From positions 1 to 51,943 of the forward strand of contig JAAHFN010000049.1 in assembly GCA_010672965.1 (NCBI GenBank): a stretch of 51,943 nt of DNA, read 5' to 3'. Shown one piece after another: positions 41,269-51,003 of the stretch. The translations under genes and the position numbers were made by a program. Position 1 is the first letter of the stretch; every line of letters begins with the position of its first letter. The notes below the pieces were generated by a model. The model was not told where the DNA came from. It searched no databases and saw nothing but the letters and a program-made list of their open reading frames with translations. The DNA comes from Oscillatoria sp. SIO1A7. Lineage in GTDB: Bacteria; Cyanobacteriota; Cyanobacteriia; Cyanobacteriales; Laspinemataceae.

Positions 41269-43344
41269 GTGGCACGCACTGTACCGCTGGAGAGGGTGCG
41301 CAATATCGGAATCGCCGCCCACATTGATGCGGGGAAGACAACAACCACAGAAAGAATTCTGTTCTATTCCGGCGTGGTTCACAAAATTGGGGAGGTCCAT
41401 GATGGGAATGCCGTTATGGACTGGATGGATCAAGAGCAAGAGCGGGGCATTACCATCACCGCTGCTGCAATTACCACCAACTGGAAGGACCATAAGGTTA
41501 ACATTATCGACACGCCAGGGCACGTTGACTTCACGATTGAGGTAGAACGTTCAATGCGGGTGCTAGATGGCGTTATTGCGGTGTTCTGTTCGGTGGGAGG
41601 AGTGCAGCCACAGTCGGAAACAGTGTGGCGGCAAGCAGATCGCTATAAAGTGCCGCGAATTGCATTCGTCAATAAGATGGATCGCACCGGGGCAAATTTT
41701 TTCAGGGTTTACGAGCAACTGCGCGATCGCCTTCGAGCCAACGCCGTTCCGATTCAAATTCCCATAGGCGGTGAAGATGCGTTCGGAGGAATTGTTGACT
41801 TGGTGCGGATGCGAGCAAAAATCTACACCAACGACCTCGGTACGGATATCGAAGAAACCGCAATCCCCGAAGAAATTCTGGAGTTAGCAGAAGAGTATCG
41901 CGTCAAGCTGGTTGAGTCGGTGGCCGACACCGACGACGAGCTGATGGAAAAATACTTGGAAGGGGAAGAACTAACCGAAGAAGAAATCCGTAAGGCTCTG
42001 CGATCGGGCACAATAGACGGCAGCATTGTCCCAGTGTTATGCGGGTCGGCCTTTAAGAATAAAGGCGTACAGCTTTTGTTGGACGCAGTGGTAGATTATC
42101 TACCAGCACCGACGGAAGTGCCGGCTATTCAGGGAACCCTGCCAGACGGGAACCCGGTGGAGCGTCAGGCTGACGATAGCCAACCCCTATCAGCTCTGGC
42201 CTTCAAGATTATGGCCGATCCCTACGGTCGCTTAACCTTCATTCGGGTCTATTCCGGCGTGCTGACCAAAGGCAGCTACGTCCTCAACTCCAGCAAAAAC
42301 AAGAAGGAACGGATTTCGCGCTTAATCGTGCTGAAGTCTGACGATCGCATTGAGGTCGATGAATTGCGAGCTGGGGATCTCGGAGCTGCCTTGGGTCTAA
42401 AAGACACCTTTACCGGAGACACGATTTGCGATGACAAAAGCCCGGTGATTCTGGAATCCCTATTTATTCCCGAGCCGGTGATATCGGTCGCTGTGGAGCC
42501 AAAAACCAAGCAAGATATGGAGAAGCTCTCCAAAGCTCTCCAAGCTCTATCCCAAGAAGACCCTACCTTCCGAGTCAATATCGATTCGGAAACCAATCAA
42601 ACTGTGATTGCGGGGATGGGAGAACTGCACCTGGAAATTTTGGTGGATCGGATGTTGCGGGAGTACAAGGTGGAAGCAAATGTAGGCGCTCCCCAAGTTG
42701 CTTACCGCGAAACAATTCGCAAACCTGTCAAAGCAGAAGGTAAGTTCATCCGCCAGAGCGGTGGTAAAGGTCAGTATGGCCATGTGACCATAGAACTGGA
42801 ACCCGGAGACCCAGGCAGCGGGTTTGAATTTGTCTCCAAAATCGTTGGTGGGGTCGTACCTAAAGAGTATATCGGCCCAGCGGAGCAAGGGATGAAGGAA
42901 GCCTGCGAATCGGGGATAGTGGCTGGCTATCCTTTGATTGATGTTAAGGCCACTCTAGTAGATGGTTCTTACCATGATGTGGACTCTTCGGAAATGGCCT
43001 TTAAGATTGCCGGGTCAATGGCTATCAAAGAAGGCGTGATGAAAGCATCGCCGGTTCTATTAGAACCTATGATGAAGGTTGAGGTTGAAGTTCCCGAGGA
43101 GTTTCTAGGGGATATAATGGGGGACCTTAATTCACGCCGAGGTCAAATAGAAGGTATGGATACCGAAGGAGGACTTGCCAAGGTCAAGGCTAAGGTTCCA
43201 TTGGCAGAAATGTTTGGCTATGCCACGGATATACGATCCAAGACCCAAGGCCGGGGTATCTTTACAATGGAGTTCAGCCACTACGATGAAATCCCCCGTA
43301 ATGTGGCAGAAACCATTATCGCTAAAAGCAAAGGGAACGCTTAA
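41269..43344 (+). CDS. fusA: Elongation factor G
   Basis: A 691-residue translocation GTPase. G1 [19 protein letters not shown] (about 17-35), the RGITI switch (59-63), G3 [20 protein letters not shown] (84-103) and G4 NKMDR (138-142) are intact. Domains II-V follow, with [13 protein letters not shown] (domain IV start) and the C-terminal [20 protein letters not shown]. Start GTG at 41269, preceded by AAAGGAGG at good distance. Third gene of the str operon; tufA begins 196 bp later. Confidence 0.98.
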   Translation: MARTVPLERVRNIGIAAHIDAGKTTTTERILFYSGVVHKIGEVHDGNAVMDWMDQEQERGITITAAAITTNWKDHKVNIIDTPGHVDFTIEVERSMRVLDGVIAVFCSVGGVQPQSETVWRQADRYKVPRIAFVNKMDRTGANFFRVYEQLRDRLRANAVPIQIPIGGEDAFGGIVDLVRMRAKIYTNDLGTDIEETAIPEEILELAEEYRVKLVESVADTDDELMEKYLEGEELTEEEIRKALRSGTIDGSIVPVLCGSAFKNKGVQLLLDAVVDYLPAPTEVPAIQGTLPDGNPVERQADDSQPLSALAFKIMADPYGRLTFIRVYSGVLTKGSYVLNSSKNKKERISRLIVLKSDDRIEVDELRAGDLGAALGLKDTFTGDTICDDKSPVILESLFIPEPVISVAVEPKTKQDMEKLSKALQALSQEDPTFRVNIDSETNQTVIAGMGELHLEILVDRMLREYKVEANVGAPQVAYRETIRKPVKAEGKFIRQSGGKGQYGHVTIELEPGDPGSGFEFVSKIVGGVVPKEYIGPAEQGMKEACESGIVAGYPLIDVKATLVDGSYHDVDSSEMAFKIAGSMAIKEGVMKASPVLLEPMMKVEVEVPEEFLGDIMGDLNSRRGQIEGMDTEGGLAKVKAKVPLAEMFGYATDIRSKTQGRGIFTMEFSHYDEIPRNVAETIIAKSKGNA

Positions 43345-43389
43345 GAGCGATCGCTCTATAAATGAGCCCTCAGTTGTAAAGTATTAGCC

Positions 43390-43480
43390 CAGACTTGTAG
43401 GGGCGTTTCATCTCGCGCTACGCATAGGCTCTGCCTGCGCGTAGCGCATAGCAAAACCGAGGAAGGCCCCGCAAGGATTG
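43390..43480. repeat. Dispersed palindromic repeat between fusA and tufA
   Basis: CTTGTAGGGGCGTTTCATCT, then the palindrome CGCTACGCATAGGC...GCCTGCGCGTAGCG, then GGCCCCGCAAGGATTGGTAG. The beginning resembles repeat pieces found inside the giant kinase gene (25700-25755, CGTTTCGCC...GCCCCTACAAGGATTG) and in other spacers. No ORF. Confidence 0.45.
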
Positions 43481-43540
43481 GTAGATAAGAACTGAGGTGA
43501 CTCGCTAGGGAAAGACAGAGGAAAAAGGAAAAAATAATTC

Positions 43541-44770
43541 ATGGCACGCGCAAAGTTTGAAAGGAACAAACCCCACGTCAACATCGGTACGATCGGTCAC
43601 GTTGACCACGGCAAAACTACGCTGACGGCGGCAATTACATTGGCCTTGGCAGCGCAAGGAAGTGCAGAGGCTAAGAAATACGAGGATATCGACGCGGCTC
43701 CCGAGGAAAAAGCTCGGGGCATCACGATTAATACGGCTCATGTGGAGTATGAAACCGAGGAACGCCACTACGCCCATGTTGACTGTCCCGGTCACGCTGA
43801 CTATGTGAAAAACATGATTACCGGAGCAGCTCAAATGGATGGGGCAATTCTGGTGGTGAGCGCGGCGGATGGACCAATGCCTCAGACACGGGAACATATC
43901 CTGCTGGCCAAGCAGGTGGGCGTGCCCAGTCTGGTTGTGTTTCTGAATAAAGAAGACCAGGTAGATGACGAGGAACTGCTCGAACTGGTGGAACTAGAGG
44001 TTCAGGAACTGCTCAGCGAATATGATTTCCCGGGGGATGAGATTCCCATTGTGAAGGGGAGTGCTTTAAAGGCTGTCGAAGCCTTAACCGCGAAGGGCGA
44101 CATACAAAAAGGCGAGGATAATTGGGTCGATAAGATTCACGCGCTAATGGAGCAAGTGGATGGCTATGTACCCCAGCCGGAGCGGGATGTCGATAAGCCT
44201 TTCTTGATGGCGGTAGAAGACGTATTCACGATTACGGGTCGGGGAACTGTGGCCACGGGTCGGATCGAGCGCGGCAAGGTCAAGGTGGGCGAAGAAGTGG
44301 AATTGGTGGGACTCCGAGATACCCGCAAGACCACTGTCACCGGGGTAGAAATGTTTAAAAAATCCCTGGACGAAGGGATGGCCGGCGATAATGCTGGGGT
44401 TCTGCTGCGAGGGATCCAGAAAACGGATGTGGAGCGCGGGATGGTTCTTGCCAAACCGGCTTCGATTACTCCTCACACCGAGTTTGAATCTGAGGTTTAT
44501 GTGCTGAAAAAAGAGGAAGGCGGCCGGCATACGCCGTTTTTCTCCGGCTATCGTCCTCAGTTCTACGTCCGCACCACTGACGTGACGGGTACTATTGATG
44601 CGTTTACGGCTGATGATGGCAGCACTGCGGAAATGGTGATGCCCGGCGATCGCATCAAAATGAAGGTCTCCTTGATTAACCCGATCGCGATCGAACAAGG
44701 GATGCGCTTTGCAATTCGCGAAGGCGGTCGTACCATTGGTGCTGGCGTCGTAGCTAAAGTCGTCAAGTAA
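43541..44770 (+). CDS. tuf: Elongation factor Tu
   Basis: A 409-residue GTPase that delivers aminoacyl-tRNA to the ribosome. [18 protein letters not shown] (19-36), [15 protein letters not shown] (around 58-72), [20 protein letters not shown] (81-100) and a NKED G4 box (136-139) are present. The C-terminal half has [15 protein letters not shown] and [20 protein letters not shown]. The 409-residue length is the cyanobacterial form, with about 10-15 extra residues in domain I ([12 protein letters not shown] and [13 protein letters not shown] region). Fourth gene of the str operon. Confidence 0.98.
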   Translation: MARAKFERNKPHVNIGTIGHVDHGKTTLTAAITLALAAQGSAEAKKYEDIDAAPEEKARGITINTAHVEYETEERHYAHVDCPGHADYVKNMITGAAQMDGAILVVSAADGPMPQTREHILLAKQVGVPSLVVFLNKEDQVDDEELLELVELEVQELLSEYDFPGDEIPIVKGSALKAVEALTAKGDIQKGEDNWVDKIHALMEQVDGYVPQPERDVDKPFLMAVEDVFTITGRGTVATGRIERGKVKVGEEVELVGLRDTRKTTVTGVEMFKKSLDEGMAGDNAGVLLRGIQKTDVERGMVLAKPASITPHTEFESEVYVLKKEEGGRHTPFFSGYRPQFYVRTTDVTGTIDAFTADDGSTAEMVMPGDRIKMKVSLINPIAIEQGMRFAIREGGRTIGAGVVAKVVK

Positions 44771-44792
44771 GATAGACTATAACCATCTTTTG

Positions 44793-44814
44793 GCCCTCCT
44801 AAATTTAGGAGGGC
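44793..44814. terminator. Perfect 22-bp palindromic hairpin between tuf and rpsJ
   Basis: GCCCTCCTAAA followed by its exact complement TTTAGGAGGGC. It lacks a T-run, so more likely a processing or mRNA-stability hairpin, or a weak attenuator, than a full terminator. It lies 22 bp after the tuf stop and 91 bp before rpsJ. Confidence 0.55.
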
Positions 44815-44905
44815 TCTGTGCCTTTCAGAATGGTTTGACCGAAAACCGGCAAACTTAAGATTACTGAAAAATCATAACCTCGAACATCTAGAAGATAGAA
44901 AAAAT

Positions 44906-45229
44906 ATGAGTACCGCCACAATGCAAGCGCAAAAAATTCGCATTCGCCTGAAAGCCTTCGATCGCCGCATCTTAGACACTTCTTGCGAAAAAATTGTAGA
45001 TACTGCAAATCGGACAAATGCTTCGGCAGTCGGTCCGATTCCCTTGCCCACCAAGCGCCGTATTTATTGCTTGTTGCGCTCGCCCCACATTGATAAGGAT
45101 TCCCGAGAACATTTTGAAACCCGCACCCACCGGCGCATTATTGATATTTATCAGCCCTCATCCAAGACTATAGATGCTTTGATGAAACTGGACTTGCCTG
45201 CGGGGGTAGATATAGAAGTGAAACTGTAA
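44906..45229 (+). CDS. rpsJ: 30S ribosomal protein S10
   Basis: A 107-residue ribosomal and NusE transcription-antitermination protein. [20 protein letters not shown] (10-29), [20 protein letters not shown] (43-62) and [20 protein letters not shown] (72-91) are hallmarks. The fusion of rpsJ to the end of the str operon, away from the S10 operon, is the usual cyanobacterial arrangement. Start ATG 44906; an ATG 5 codons later is possible. Confidence 0.97.
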   Translation: MSTATMQAQKIRIRLKAFDRRILDTSCEKIVDTANRTNASAVGPIPLPTKRRIYCLLRSPHIDKDSREHFETRTHRRIIDIYQPSSKTIDALMKLDLPAGVDIEVKL

Positions 45230-45474
45230 GATATCGATTGTTGACAATTGTCATATCTAGCAAGGCAATAAGCTGTCAGCAGTCAGCAAATAGCGCGATA
45301 GGTGCGCTGTCGCGGATCGGGGAGCGTAGCTCTTTTGCCACGATTATTGCTGTAAGCAAGGAGCAAAGAATAAAAATTGCCCGCTCCCAAATTGCATAGT
45401 GCTTTGTGTTGGACGCCTGCCGCGATCTCCCAAATCGGCGTCTCCCCTCGTCGGCTCTTCGTAAAAAAGATAAT

Positions 45475-46119
45475 ATGCTATACCCTACTGAAAAAGCCGA
45501 AGAATTACTACCTTTGTTTCCCTTGCCAGAAGTGGTGCTATTTCCAGGGAGACCTCTGCCCCTACATATTTTTGAGTTTCGCTACAGAATTATGATGAAT
45601 ACAATTCTGGAGAGCGATCGCCGATTTGGGGTAGTAATGTGGGACCCCGTGCAAGGCCAAGAATCGAAGATTGGTTGCTGTGCAGAAATAATTCAGTACC
45701 ATCGCCTGCCCGACGATCGCATGAAAATGATGACCTTGGGACAGCAGCGGTTTCGCGTCGTAGATTACGTTCGGGAAAAACCCTATCTGGTAGGCGAAGT
45801 AGAATGGATTGAAGACAAGCCGCCAGATAGAGATTTGCGACCATTGGCGGCTAGCGTCGAAGAACTGCTAAAAGACGTAGTACGCCTGTCGGCCAAGTTA
45901 ATGGATAGGGAAATTGCCCTTCCCGAAGATGTCCCCGAACTGCCCAGAGAATTATCCTATTGGGTGGCAAGCAATCTTTATGGAGTTCCCCGAGAACAGC
46001 AAGACCTCTTAGAGATGGACGACACTGTAGCTCGCCTGGAACGAGAAGCGGAAATACTCAGCTCCACTCGAAGTCACTTGGCCGCTCGCACGGTTCTTAA
46101 GGATGCCCTTGAAAAGTGA
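45475..46119 (+). CDS. Lon-protease substrate-binding-domain protein
   Basis: A 214-residue cytoplasmic protein made of the LON N-terminal (LAN) domain without ATPase or protease parts. ELLPLFPLPEVVLFPGRPLP (10-29), then LHIFEFRYRIMMNTILESDR (30-49), GCCAEIIQYHRLPDDR and LGQQRFRVVDYVREKPYLVG follow the family. A predicted helical C-terminal part (about 120-214) includes LPRELSYWVASNLYG. Such stand-alone proteins are conserved in cyanobacteria; function unproven. ATG 45475 is chosen near the homology start; the frame is open from a TTG at 45406. Confidence 0.9.
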   Translation: MLYPTEKAEELLPLFPLPEVVLFPGRPLPLHIFEFRYRIMMNTILESDRRFGVVMWDPVQGQESKIGCCAEIIQYHRLPDDRMKMMTLGQQRFRVVDYVREKPYLVGEVEWIEDKPPDRDLRPLAASVEELLKDVVRLSAKLMDREIALPEDVPELPRELSYWVASNLYGVPREQQDLLEMDDTVARLEREAEILSSTRSHLAARTVLKDALEK

Positions 46120-46167
46120 AAAGTTAACAGTGAAAAGTTAATGGTATTTTCACTATTCGCGCATTCA

Positions 46168-47568
46168 CTATTCACTCTTGATTCCGTACCAATTTCGTGC
46201 GGCCAACCATGTAACCGAGAGGAGTCCGGCTAAGCTCAGAGTGAGACCGCTGGCGGAAACAATTAGTCCCCAAACGGGCAATACTCCGCCGGCGATCGTG
46301 GCAATTTCTACAGCCAGTCGGGAACGGCGTCCCGAGCCAAGTCCCCAAACTAAAGCTAGCAACAATAGAGAAATCCCCGTCCAAGCTAGCTTCACATCTA
46401 TAAGGCGACTTAGATAAGTCAAGCTCAACAGGCAAGCAAAGAAAATACCCCCTAACATCGCTACATCTTGAAGGCGAAGCGGCACCGATAAATATAAAAG
46501 CATTATCCACCACAAAAATAATGCCGGAGCCAGCAAGAGCAGGCGGGGCATAATTCCCGTATTTCGCACCGGGTCGGTTGCAGTAAACACCCCAAAAGGA
46601 TTGCGAACCGAAACATTATTTTCAAATATCCAAGTAAAACGAGTGCCTGTTCGCTCCTGTTTTGTCTCCGTTGGCAGAATTCCGCTGGCAAAATCTGCTT
46701 TGGGAAAATTCGCCAGAGCCGTTAAGCGAAAGTTGGAGAGCAGTTGACCCCCAGGCTCGTAGGTGAAGCGCGGGGCACCCACAGCTTTATAAGCGACTCG
46801 AAAACTGGTTTCTGCTCCGGCTTCGAGACTAAATGGAAAGCCGTAATCTCCCGGGTTTATTTGTTCCAGACGCTTGCCATCTTGCTCTACTTGGAAATCT
46901 TGGAGCAACCTATAGCCGTAAGGGGGGCGGATTTCAAAGAAAAAATTGCCCTTTTCCTTTAGTTTGTTGACGACGAGGTATTCCGCATCAAAATCGATGC
47001 TATAAATCCAAGAGCCCGTGTCCGCTGCGGTGGTTTGGTTGATGGTTACGTCAATTTGACTTTCGGCTAGGGTCAGAAAGCGATTGACTTTTCGGATATC
47101 CTCGACCTTTACTTGCTCGCCCTCCACCCACCGAGTGTAACTGTAGGGTTCTTCTACTACATAGCGAATTTTTGGTGCCGGTTGTTCTAGGCGATCGCCA
47201 GAAACGCTTTTGGCCACTGTAGCAATTCTGGCTTGTTCCCAATTGTGGTATCGATTGGCCAAGGTAGAGCAGAGAAAGAATCCTCCCACTAAGAAAAAGA
47301 CCACCAGCAAAATATGTGGTAGTTTTTGCAAGAATAAGAAGTAACCCTCCACCCAGCCAGAAAGACCCCTATTTGGTGTATTGTCGCCTTGCACGCTTAA
47401 AGGCTTTTTGGATAAAGACCAGTTGAGTAGTGCAATAACGATTCCCAAGAACAGTACAAAAATCGCTATTTGCCCCAATCGATCTATAATCTCCGAGCCA
47501 AACTCTATAAGCTCGTTGACATGGGTTAGGTCTGGTAAGTTGGGTATGCCTTGGAAGGTTTGGTACAT
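46168..47568 (-). CDS. Multispanning membrane protein of unknown function
   Basis: A 466-residue membrane protein. Two N-terminal membrane segments (about 32-50 and 84-103) precede a roughly 220-residue extracytoplasmic beta-rich domain (about 105-335; YSIDFDAEYLVVNKLKEKGN, FFFEIRPPYGYRLL), then four to five further segments to the C-terminus (344-364, 371-391, 397-411, 419-440, 441-458). The arrangement resembles the inner-membrane CreD type, but I do not see its signature, so I leave it unnamed. Monocistronic on the minus strand, convergent with the Lon-domain gene. Confidence 0.7.
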   Translation of the reverse strand: MYQTFQGIPNLPDLTHVNELIEFGSEIIDRLGQIAIFVLFLGIVIALLNWSLSKKPLSVQGDNTPNRGLSGWVEGYFLFLQKLPHILLVVFFLVGGFFLCSTLANRYHNWEQARIATVAKSVSGDRLEQPAPKIRYVVEEPYSYTRWVEGEQVKVEDIRKVNRFLTLAESQIDVTINQTTAADTGSWIYSIDFDAEYLVVNKLKEKGNFFFEIRPPYGYRLLQDFQVEQDGKRLEQINPGDYGFPFSLEAGAETSFRVAYKAVGAPRFTYEPGGQLLSNFRLTALANFPKADFASGILPTETKQERTGTRFTWIFENNVSVRNPFGVFTATDPVRNTGIMPRLLLLAPALFLWWIMLLYLSVPLRLQDVAMLGGIFFACLLSLTYLSRLIDVKLAWTGISLLLLALVWGLGSGRRSRLAVEIATIAGGVLPVWGLIVSASGLTLSLAGLLSVTWLAARNWYGIKSE

Positions 47569-47609
47569 GACGATTTTCCTCTACCGACAATAAATTGATT
47601 TTCAGAAAT

Positions 47610-47706
47610 TATAGCGTTTCTCAAATTAGTAGGTAGATACAAAACGGCTGAAACTTTTATGGTGACTGCACTTTAAAATCGTACATCTATTTGAGAAACG
47701 CTGTAT
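47610..47706. mobile_element. Family B miniature element
   Basis: TATAGCGTTTCTCAAATTAG and CTATTTGAGAAACGCTGTATA are inverted ends around about 60 bp (AAAACGGCTGAAACTTTTAT). It lies 41 bp upstream of the membrane-protein gene start, so close to or within its promoter region. Best preserved pair of family B ends in the window. Confidence 0.6.
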
Positions 47707-47759
47707 AGCGATTAGACCAACCAAAAGCTGTTTTTCTAGCTAATTTTGCCAAGGTAGAT

Positions 47760-48521
47760 TTAACTGATTGTCTCCGAATTCCAAGCATGGATTTCTGCTA
47801 GCGCTTTTGCAGCTTCCTCGTCGCTAACTTTAGGCAGACGATTGGATAAGTAATCATCGTCAATACCCATCATTTTTGTGATTTCATTGCCTCCATCGAG
47901 TAATTGCGGATGATACGATACGATTTGCCAGTCTCGATCCCAAAAAATTCGATCTGCTAAAAATTCAATTATGTTGTCCCATTCGCCAAAAACGTTGCAA
48001 CGATAGTCGAATTTTTGTTTGGCTTGTAACATTTTTTCAAATTCATCCGGTTCGTAGTCCTCTCGTTCCTGCTCCAGAGACTCTAATTCCCAAGGTAAAA
48101 TAATTTCTTTAAAAGGTAGGTATAGCATTTTGCGGTAATAATATCGATATTCGGCATCTGGCTCGTACTCGTTTACGAAATCATCGTCTTCTGTTTCTGA
48201 CGATACCATGCTTCTGACAAACACTAAGGGAAAATAGGCGGCTGCTTCTAAGATATGCGTAAGAGGAGGATAGGGTATCTCTGGTTTGAGCAAAGCCGAT
48301 AAAACGAAGTTGACCAAAACGGCTTTTTGATTGAAGCTCGATCTATCAAATAACGTAGATCCAGTTGGATACATGTCAGCACACCAATCTTCTGAATCTT
48401 CTTCATTCATGTCGTTTATTTCATCATTCAGCACGGCAAAAGCATTCTGGACGGCCTCTATATAGAATTTGGCCTCAACTCCAGTAAGGACGCGATCGCC
48501 CATAATCGTATGCCAAGTCAT
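47760..48521 (-). CDS. Hypothetical acidic cytoplasmic protein
   Basis: A 253-residue, strongly acidic protein (many Asp/Glu: NDMNEEDSEDW, SSETEDDDFVNEYEPDAEY). No signal peptide, no membrane segment and no recognised motif; aromatic-rich stretches (WDNIIEFLADRIFWDRDW) suggest a folded helical core. ATG 48521 is decided by the excellent AGGAGG 8 nt upstream; in-frame codons further 5' (to 48560) lack one. Monocistronic. The family is unknown to me. Confidence 0.7.
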   Translation of the reverse strand: MTWHTIMGDRVLTGVEAKFYIEAVQNAFAVLNDEINDMNEEDSEDWCADMYPTGSTLFDRSSFNQKAVLVNFVLSALLKPEIPYPPLTHILEAAAYFPLVFVRSMVSSETEDDDFVNEYEPDAEYRYYYRKMLYLPFKEIILPWELESLEQEREDYEPDEFEKMLQAKQKFDYRCNVFGEWDNIIEFLADRIFWDRDWQIVSYHPQLLDGGNEITKMMGIDDDYLSNRLPKVSDEEAAKALAEIHAWNSETIS

Positions 48522-48640
48522 CGTACTACCTCCTACGGTCTGAAACGGAACTTTACTCAAAAACTACAGATCTACTCGGGTCGAACCGGACAAATCGGCA
48601 CAACTAGACGCAATTAGAGTCCCTGGAAATTCAGAAAGCA

Positions 48641-48884
48641 GGACTTATATCATGTCGGTTTGAATGCCCCAAAAAAAAGTCAAGTTCTGCTCCGGACGGG
48701 CTTCCGGAAAGTCCTACGGGCGGGGGGGGACTTTCCGGACGCCCGTCCTACGGGAGATTCTAAATTTTTTCTGTGGGTATTTAACCTGACTTGATATTAC
48801 GCAAAAGAGATCGTTCAATACCAACCGTAGGGGTCAACCGCCGTTGACCCCTACCACATATAGATTTAGTGCGTAAGTCCTAAG
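48641..48884. mobile_element. Family C element nested inside a family A element
   Basis: The outer element starts GGACTTA at 48641 and ends TGCGTAAGTCC by 48884. It is interrupted after GGACTTA by a 149-bp family C element (48648-48796; ends TATCATGTCGGTTTGA and TTAACCTGACTTGATA) flanked by TTA on both sides (48645-48647, 48797-48799). Removing the insert and one TTA restores GGACTTACGCAAAAGAG, the canonical family A end. The insert contains a GGACGGGCTTCCGG palindrome. Confidence 0.75.
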
Positions 48885-48974
48885 AAAGGTTGAATTTTGA
48901 GGGAAAACAGGGGACGAGCAGCGATCGCGCCCCTTTCTCCATGACAGAGCGAGGAACATTAAATGTGGAGCGGC

Positions 48975-49814
48975 TTAATTGCAAACTATGCTATAGCTGC
49001 CAAAAATTTTCATGGTTTTAGTGTAAGTCTCTAATTCTGCTAGAGCTTCCCGCGTTCTGGGGTCTCGGGCGTCTGCTTCTAGGTCGATAAAAAAAAGATA
49101 CTCTCCGAGCGATCGCTTCGTAGGGCGAGATTCAATTCTACTCATATTTATGCCTCGATTGGCAAAGGTTTGTAGCGGTTTGACCAAAGCACCGGGTACA
49201 TTGGCGGGAACGCTGAATGCCAAGGAGGTGTGACTTCCACCGGGGGAAGGCTGTTTTCCTACGACCCAAAAGCGGGTGCAGTTTTCGGGGCGATCGTTAA
49301 TTGGATGGGCGAGTATCGGGGCAAGGTAGAGTTCGGCAGCTCGGGCGGAGGCGATCGCTGCTGTCTCGTAATCTTCCGAACAACGCATAACTGCCTCTGT
49401 TGTCGAATTGGTAGGAATTAGCTGTGATGAAGGCAAGGATTTCTCTAACCAACCTTGGCATTGAGCCAAAGCCTGGGGATGGGAATAAACAGTATGAATC
49501 GCAGATAGAGAAGAAGCCCAGGAAATTAGGGCATGGGAAATGGGTAATACTAAGGCTTTTTGGATTTGGAGGTCATCCAGTTGCCAGAGACTGTCCAGGG
49601 TTACGGAGACCGAGCCCTCCAAGGAATTTTCTACCGGCACTACTCCGAGCATTGCTTCCCCCAAGGCTACGGTTTGCAAGCTGGCCGCTATGGTCGGGTC
49701 GGGACATAATATGCATTCTTGTCCGGTAATTTGCTTGAGGTGTTCGACATATGCCATCGCTGCTGTCTCGGAATTGGTTCCTGGAGGACCTAAATAGGCG
49801 ATCGATAAACTCAT
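48975..49814 (-). CDS. pheA: Prephenate dehydratase
   Basis: A 279-residue monofunctional enzyme converting prephenate to phenylpyruvate (phenylalanine synthesis, cytoplasm). The catalytic domain covers 1-185: IAYLGPPGTNSETAAMAYVE at the start, VPVENSLEGSVSVTLDSLW (79-97), and ENCTRFWVVG containing the TRF motif (Thr at about 181). The C-terminal ACT domain (about 198-275; ALVKPLQTFANRGINMSRIE, then SRPTKRSLGEYLFFIDLEAD) would bind phenylalanine for feedback control. No chorismate mutase domain. The 5' spacer 49815-50225 carries a family A element and AT-rich DNA. Confidence 0.95.
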   Translation of the reverse strand: MSLSIAYLGPPGTNSETAAMAYVEHLKQITGQECILCPDPTIAASLQTVALGEAMLGVVPVENSLEGSVSVTLDSLWQLDDLQIQKALVLPISHALISWASSLSAIHTVYSHPQALAQCQGWLEKSLPSSQLIPTNSTTEAVMRCSEDYETAAIASARAAELYLAPILAHPINDRPENCTRFWVVGKQPSPGGSHTSLAFSVPANVPGALVKPLQTFANRGINMSRIESRPTKRSLGEYLFFIDLEADARDPRTREALAELETYTKTMKIFGSYSIVCN

Positions 49815-49840
49815 AGATTTTTTCTGTCTTTATTTTATTA

Positions 49841-49931
49841 TGATTTACGCATAGACACTATTTGTAGGGTTCCGCACCGCAGACCAAACTCTATATCTAT
49901 AGTTTAATCCTGTAGGAAAGCGTAAGTCCCG
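49841..49931. mobile_element. Family A miniature element
   Basis: TGATTTACGCATAGACACTA and AGGAAAGCGTAAGTCCC are inverted ends of a 91-bp element in the divergent pheA/DUF1997 spacer. The length equals the copies at 17521 and 40745. No ORF. Confidence 0.5.
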
Positions 49932-50225
49932 TCCATAAAGACCAACATAAAGCCGCAGGACTTGGGCTGTTCCTTTACTAGATTCTAATACATTACATAT
50001 TACATACTTGTTTTAAGTTTGAGCAATTAGCAACAATCGTTTTACATTTTCTCAGCTTTTGCAGTATTATCGTGAGATTAAATTGCCCTAGATTGCTTTC
50101 TGTATCTGGATTTAGCGGTTTTCCCCAGTCGAAGCCTCAGCCTGAATCTAGCTAGGGTTATGTAAAATATTGTTAACAACTGTAAATTTTAGTTAATATA
50201 ATTCAAAGCTTTTTACTTGTGTATT

Positions 50226-50801
50226 ATGCTTAGCCGTTTCTTTGCCTCCCAATCCCTGGAAATTGCCGTACCAGAGCAGCCTGTCCCCATTCAGCACTAT
50301 TTGCGCCAGCCACAACGCCTGGTCGGGGCCATAGCGGACCCCAGTAGAATCCAGCTTTTGGGTCGAGACCGCTTTCGCCTCAAAATGCGATCGCGAGATT
50401 TTCTCATGCTCAAAATTCAACCCATAGTAGATCTCAGAGTCTGGGCCAAATCCGATGGCACCATTCATTTGGTATCTGTAGGTTGTGAAATCCGGGGAGT
50501 TGAATACCTAAATCGTCGCTTTGCTCTGGATTTGGTGGGTAAGCTCTCGCCTGTGGAGATTGGCGGCTTGACTTATTTACGGGGAAAAGCAGATCTAACT
50601 GTGGAAGTCGAGATTCCCGCGCCTTTGCAATTTACCCCTGCACCCGTTCTCGAAACCACAGGTAATGGCTTGCTCAAAAGTGTCTTGCTAGCGATTAAAC
50701 AAAAACTGATGCATCAGTTGTTATTGGATTATCGCCATTGGGCCAGCGGCGAAGTCGCTCGAAAAGCAATCGGCTCTAAGCAATTAGCGGTTGGTAATTA
50801 G
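50226..50801 (+). CDS. DUF1997-family protein
   Basis: A 191-residue protein conserved in cyanobacteria and plastids. Pattern: FFASQSLEIAVPEQPVPIQH (5-24), YLRQPQRLVGAIADPSRIQL (25-44), FRLKMRSRDFLMLKIQPIVD, LTYLRGKADLTVEVEIPAPL, and a C-terminal LLKSVLLAIKQKLMHQLLLD helix. No signal peptide. Function is not established. ATG 50226 is preferred over the upstream TTG (50217). A second member follows 202 bp downstream at about half identity by eye, indicating tandem duplication. Confidence 0.82.
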   Translation: MLSRFFASQSLEIAVPEQPVPIQHYLRQPQRLVGAIADPSRIQLLGRDRFRLKMRSRDFLMLKIQPIVDLRVWAKSDGTIHLVSVGCEIRGVEYLNRRFALDLVGKLSPVEIGGLTYLRGKADLTVEVEIPAPLQFTPAPVLETTGNGLLKSVLLAIKQKLMHQLLLDYRHWASGEVARKAIGSKQLAVGN

Positions 50802-51003
50802 CCAAGAGCTAGAGAGCGGTCAGCTAGAGAGCGATCGCCTGAATCGCCTGGTTGCCTGGATCGCCCGGTTACCAGCTACCCCCTGCTAAGCCGATCGCTT
50901 TTTGCTCATTGATAAAAAACAATTATAAAAAAAATACAAAAACGGCTCAATTCAGGTAAAGTTAACAGAATCGGCGTCTAGAAAAATTAATTTTAACGGC
51001 CAA

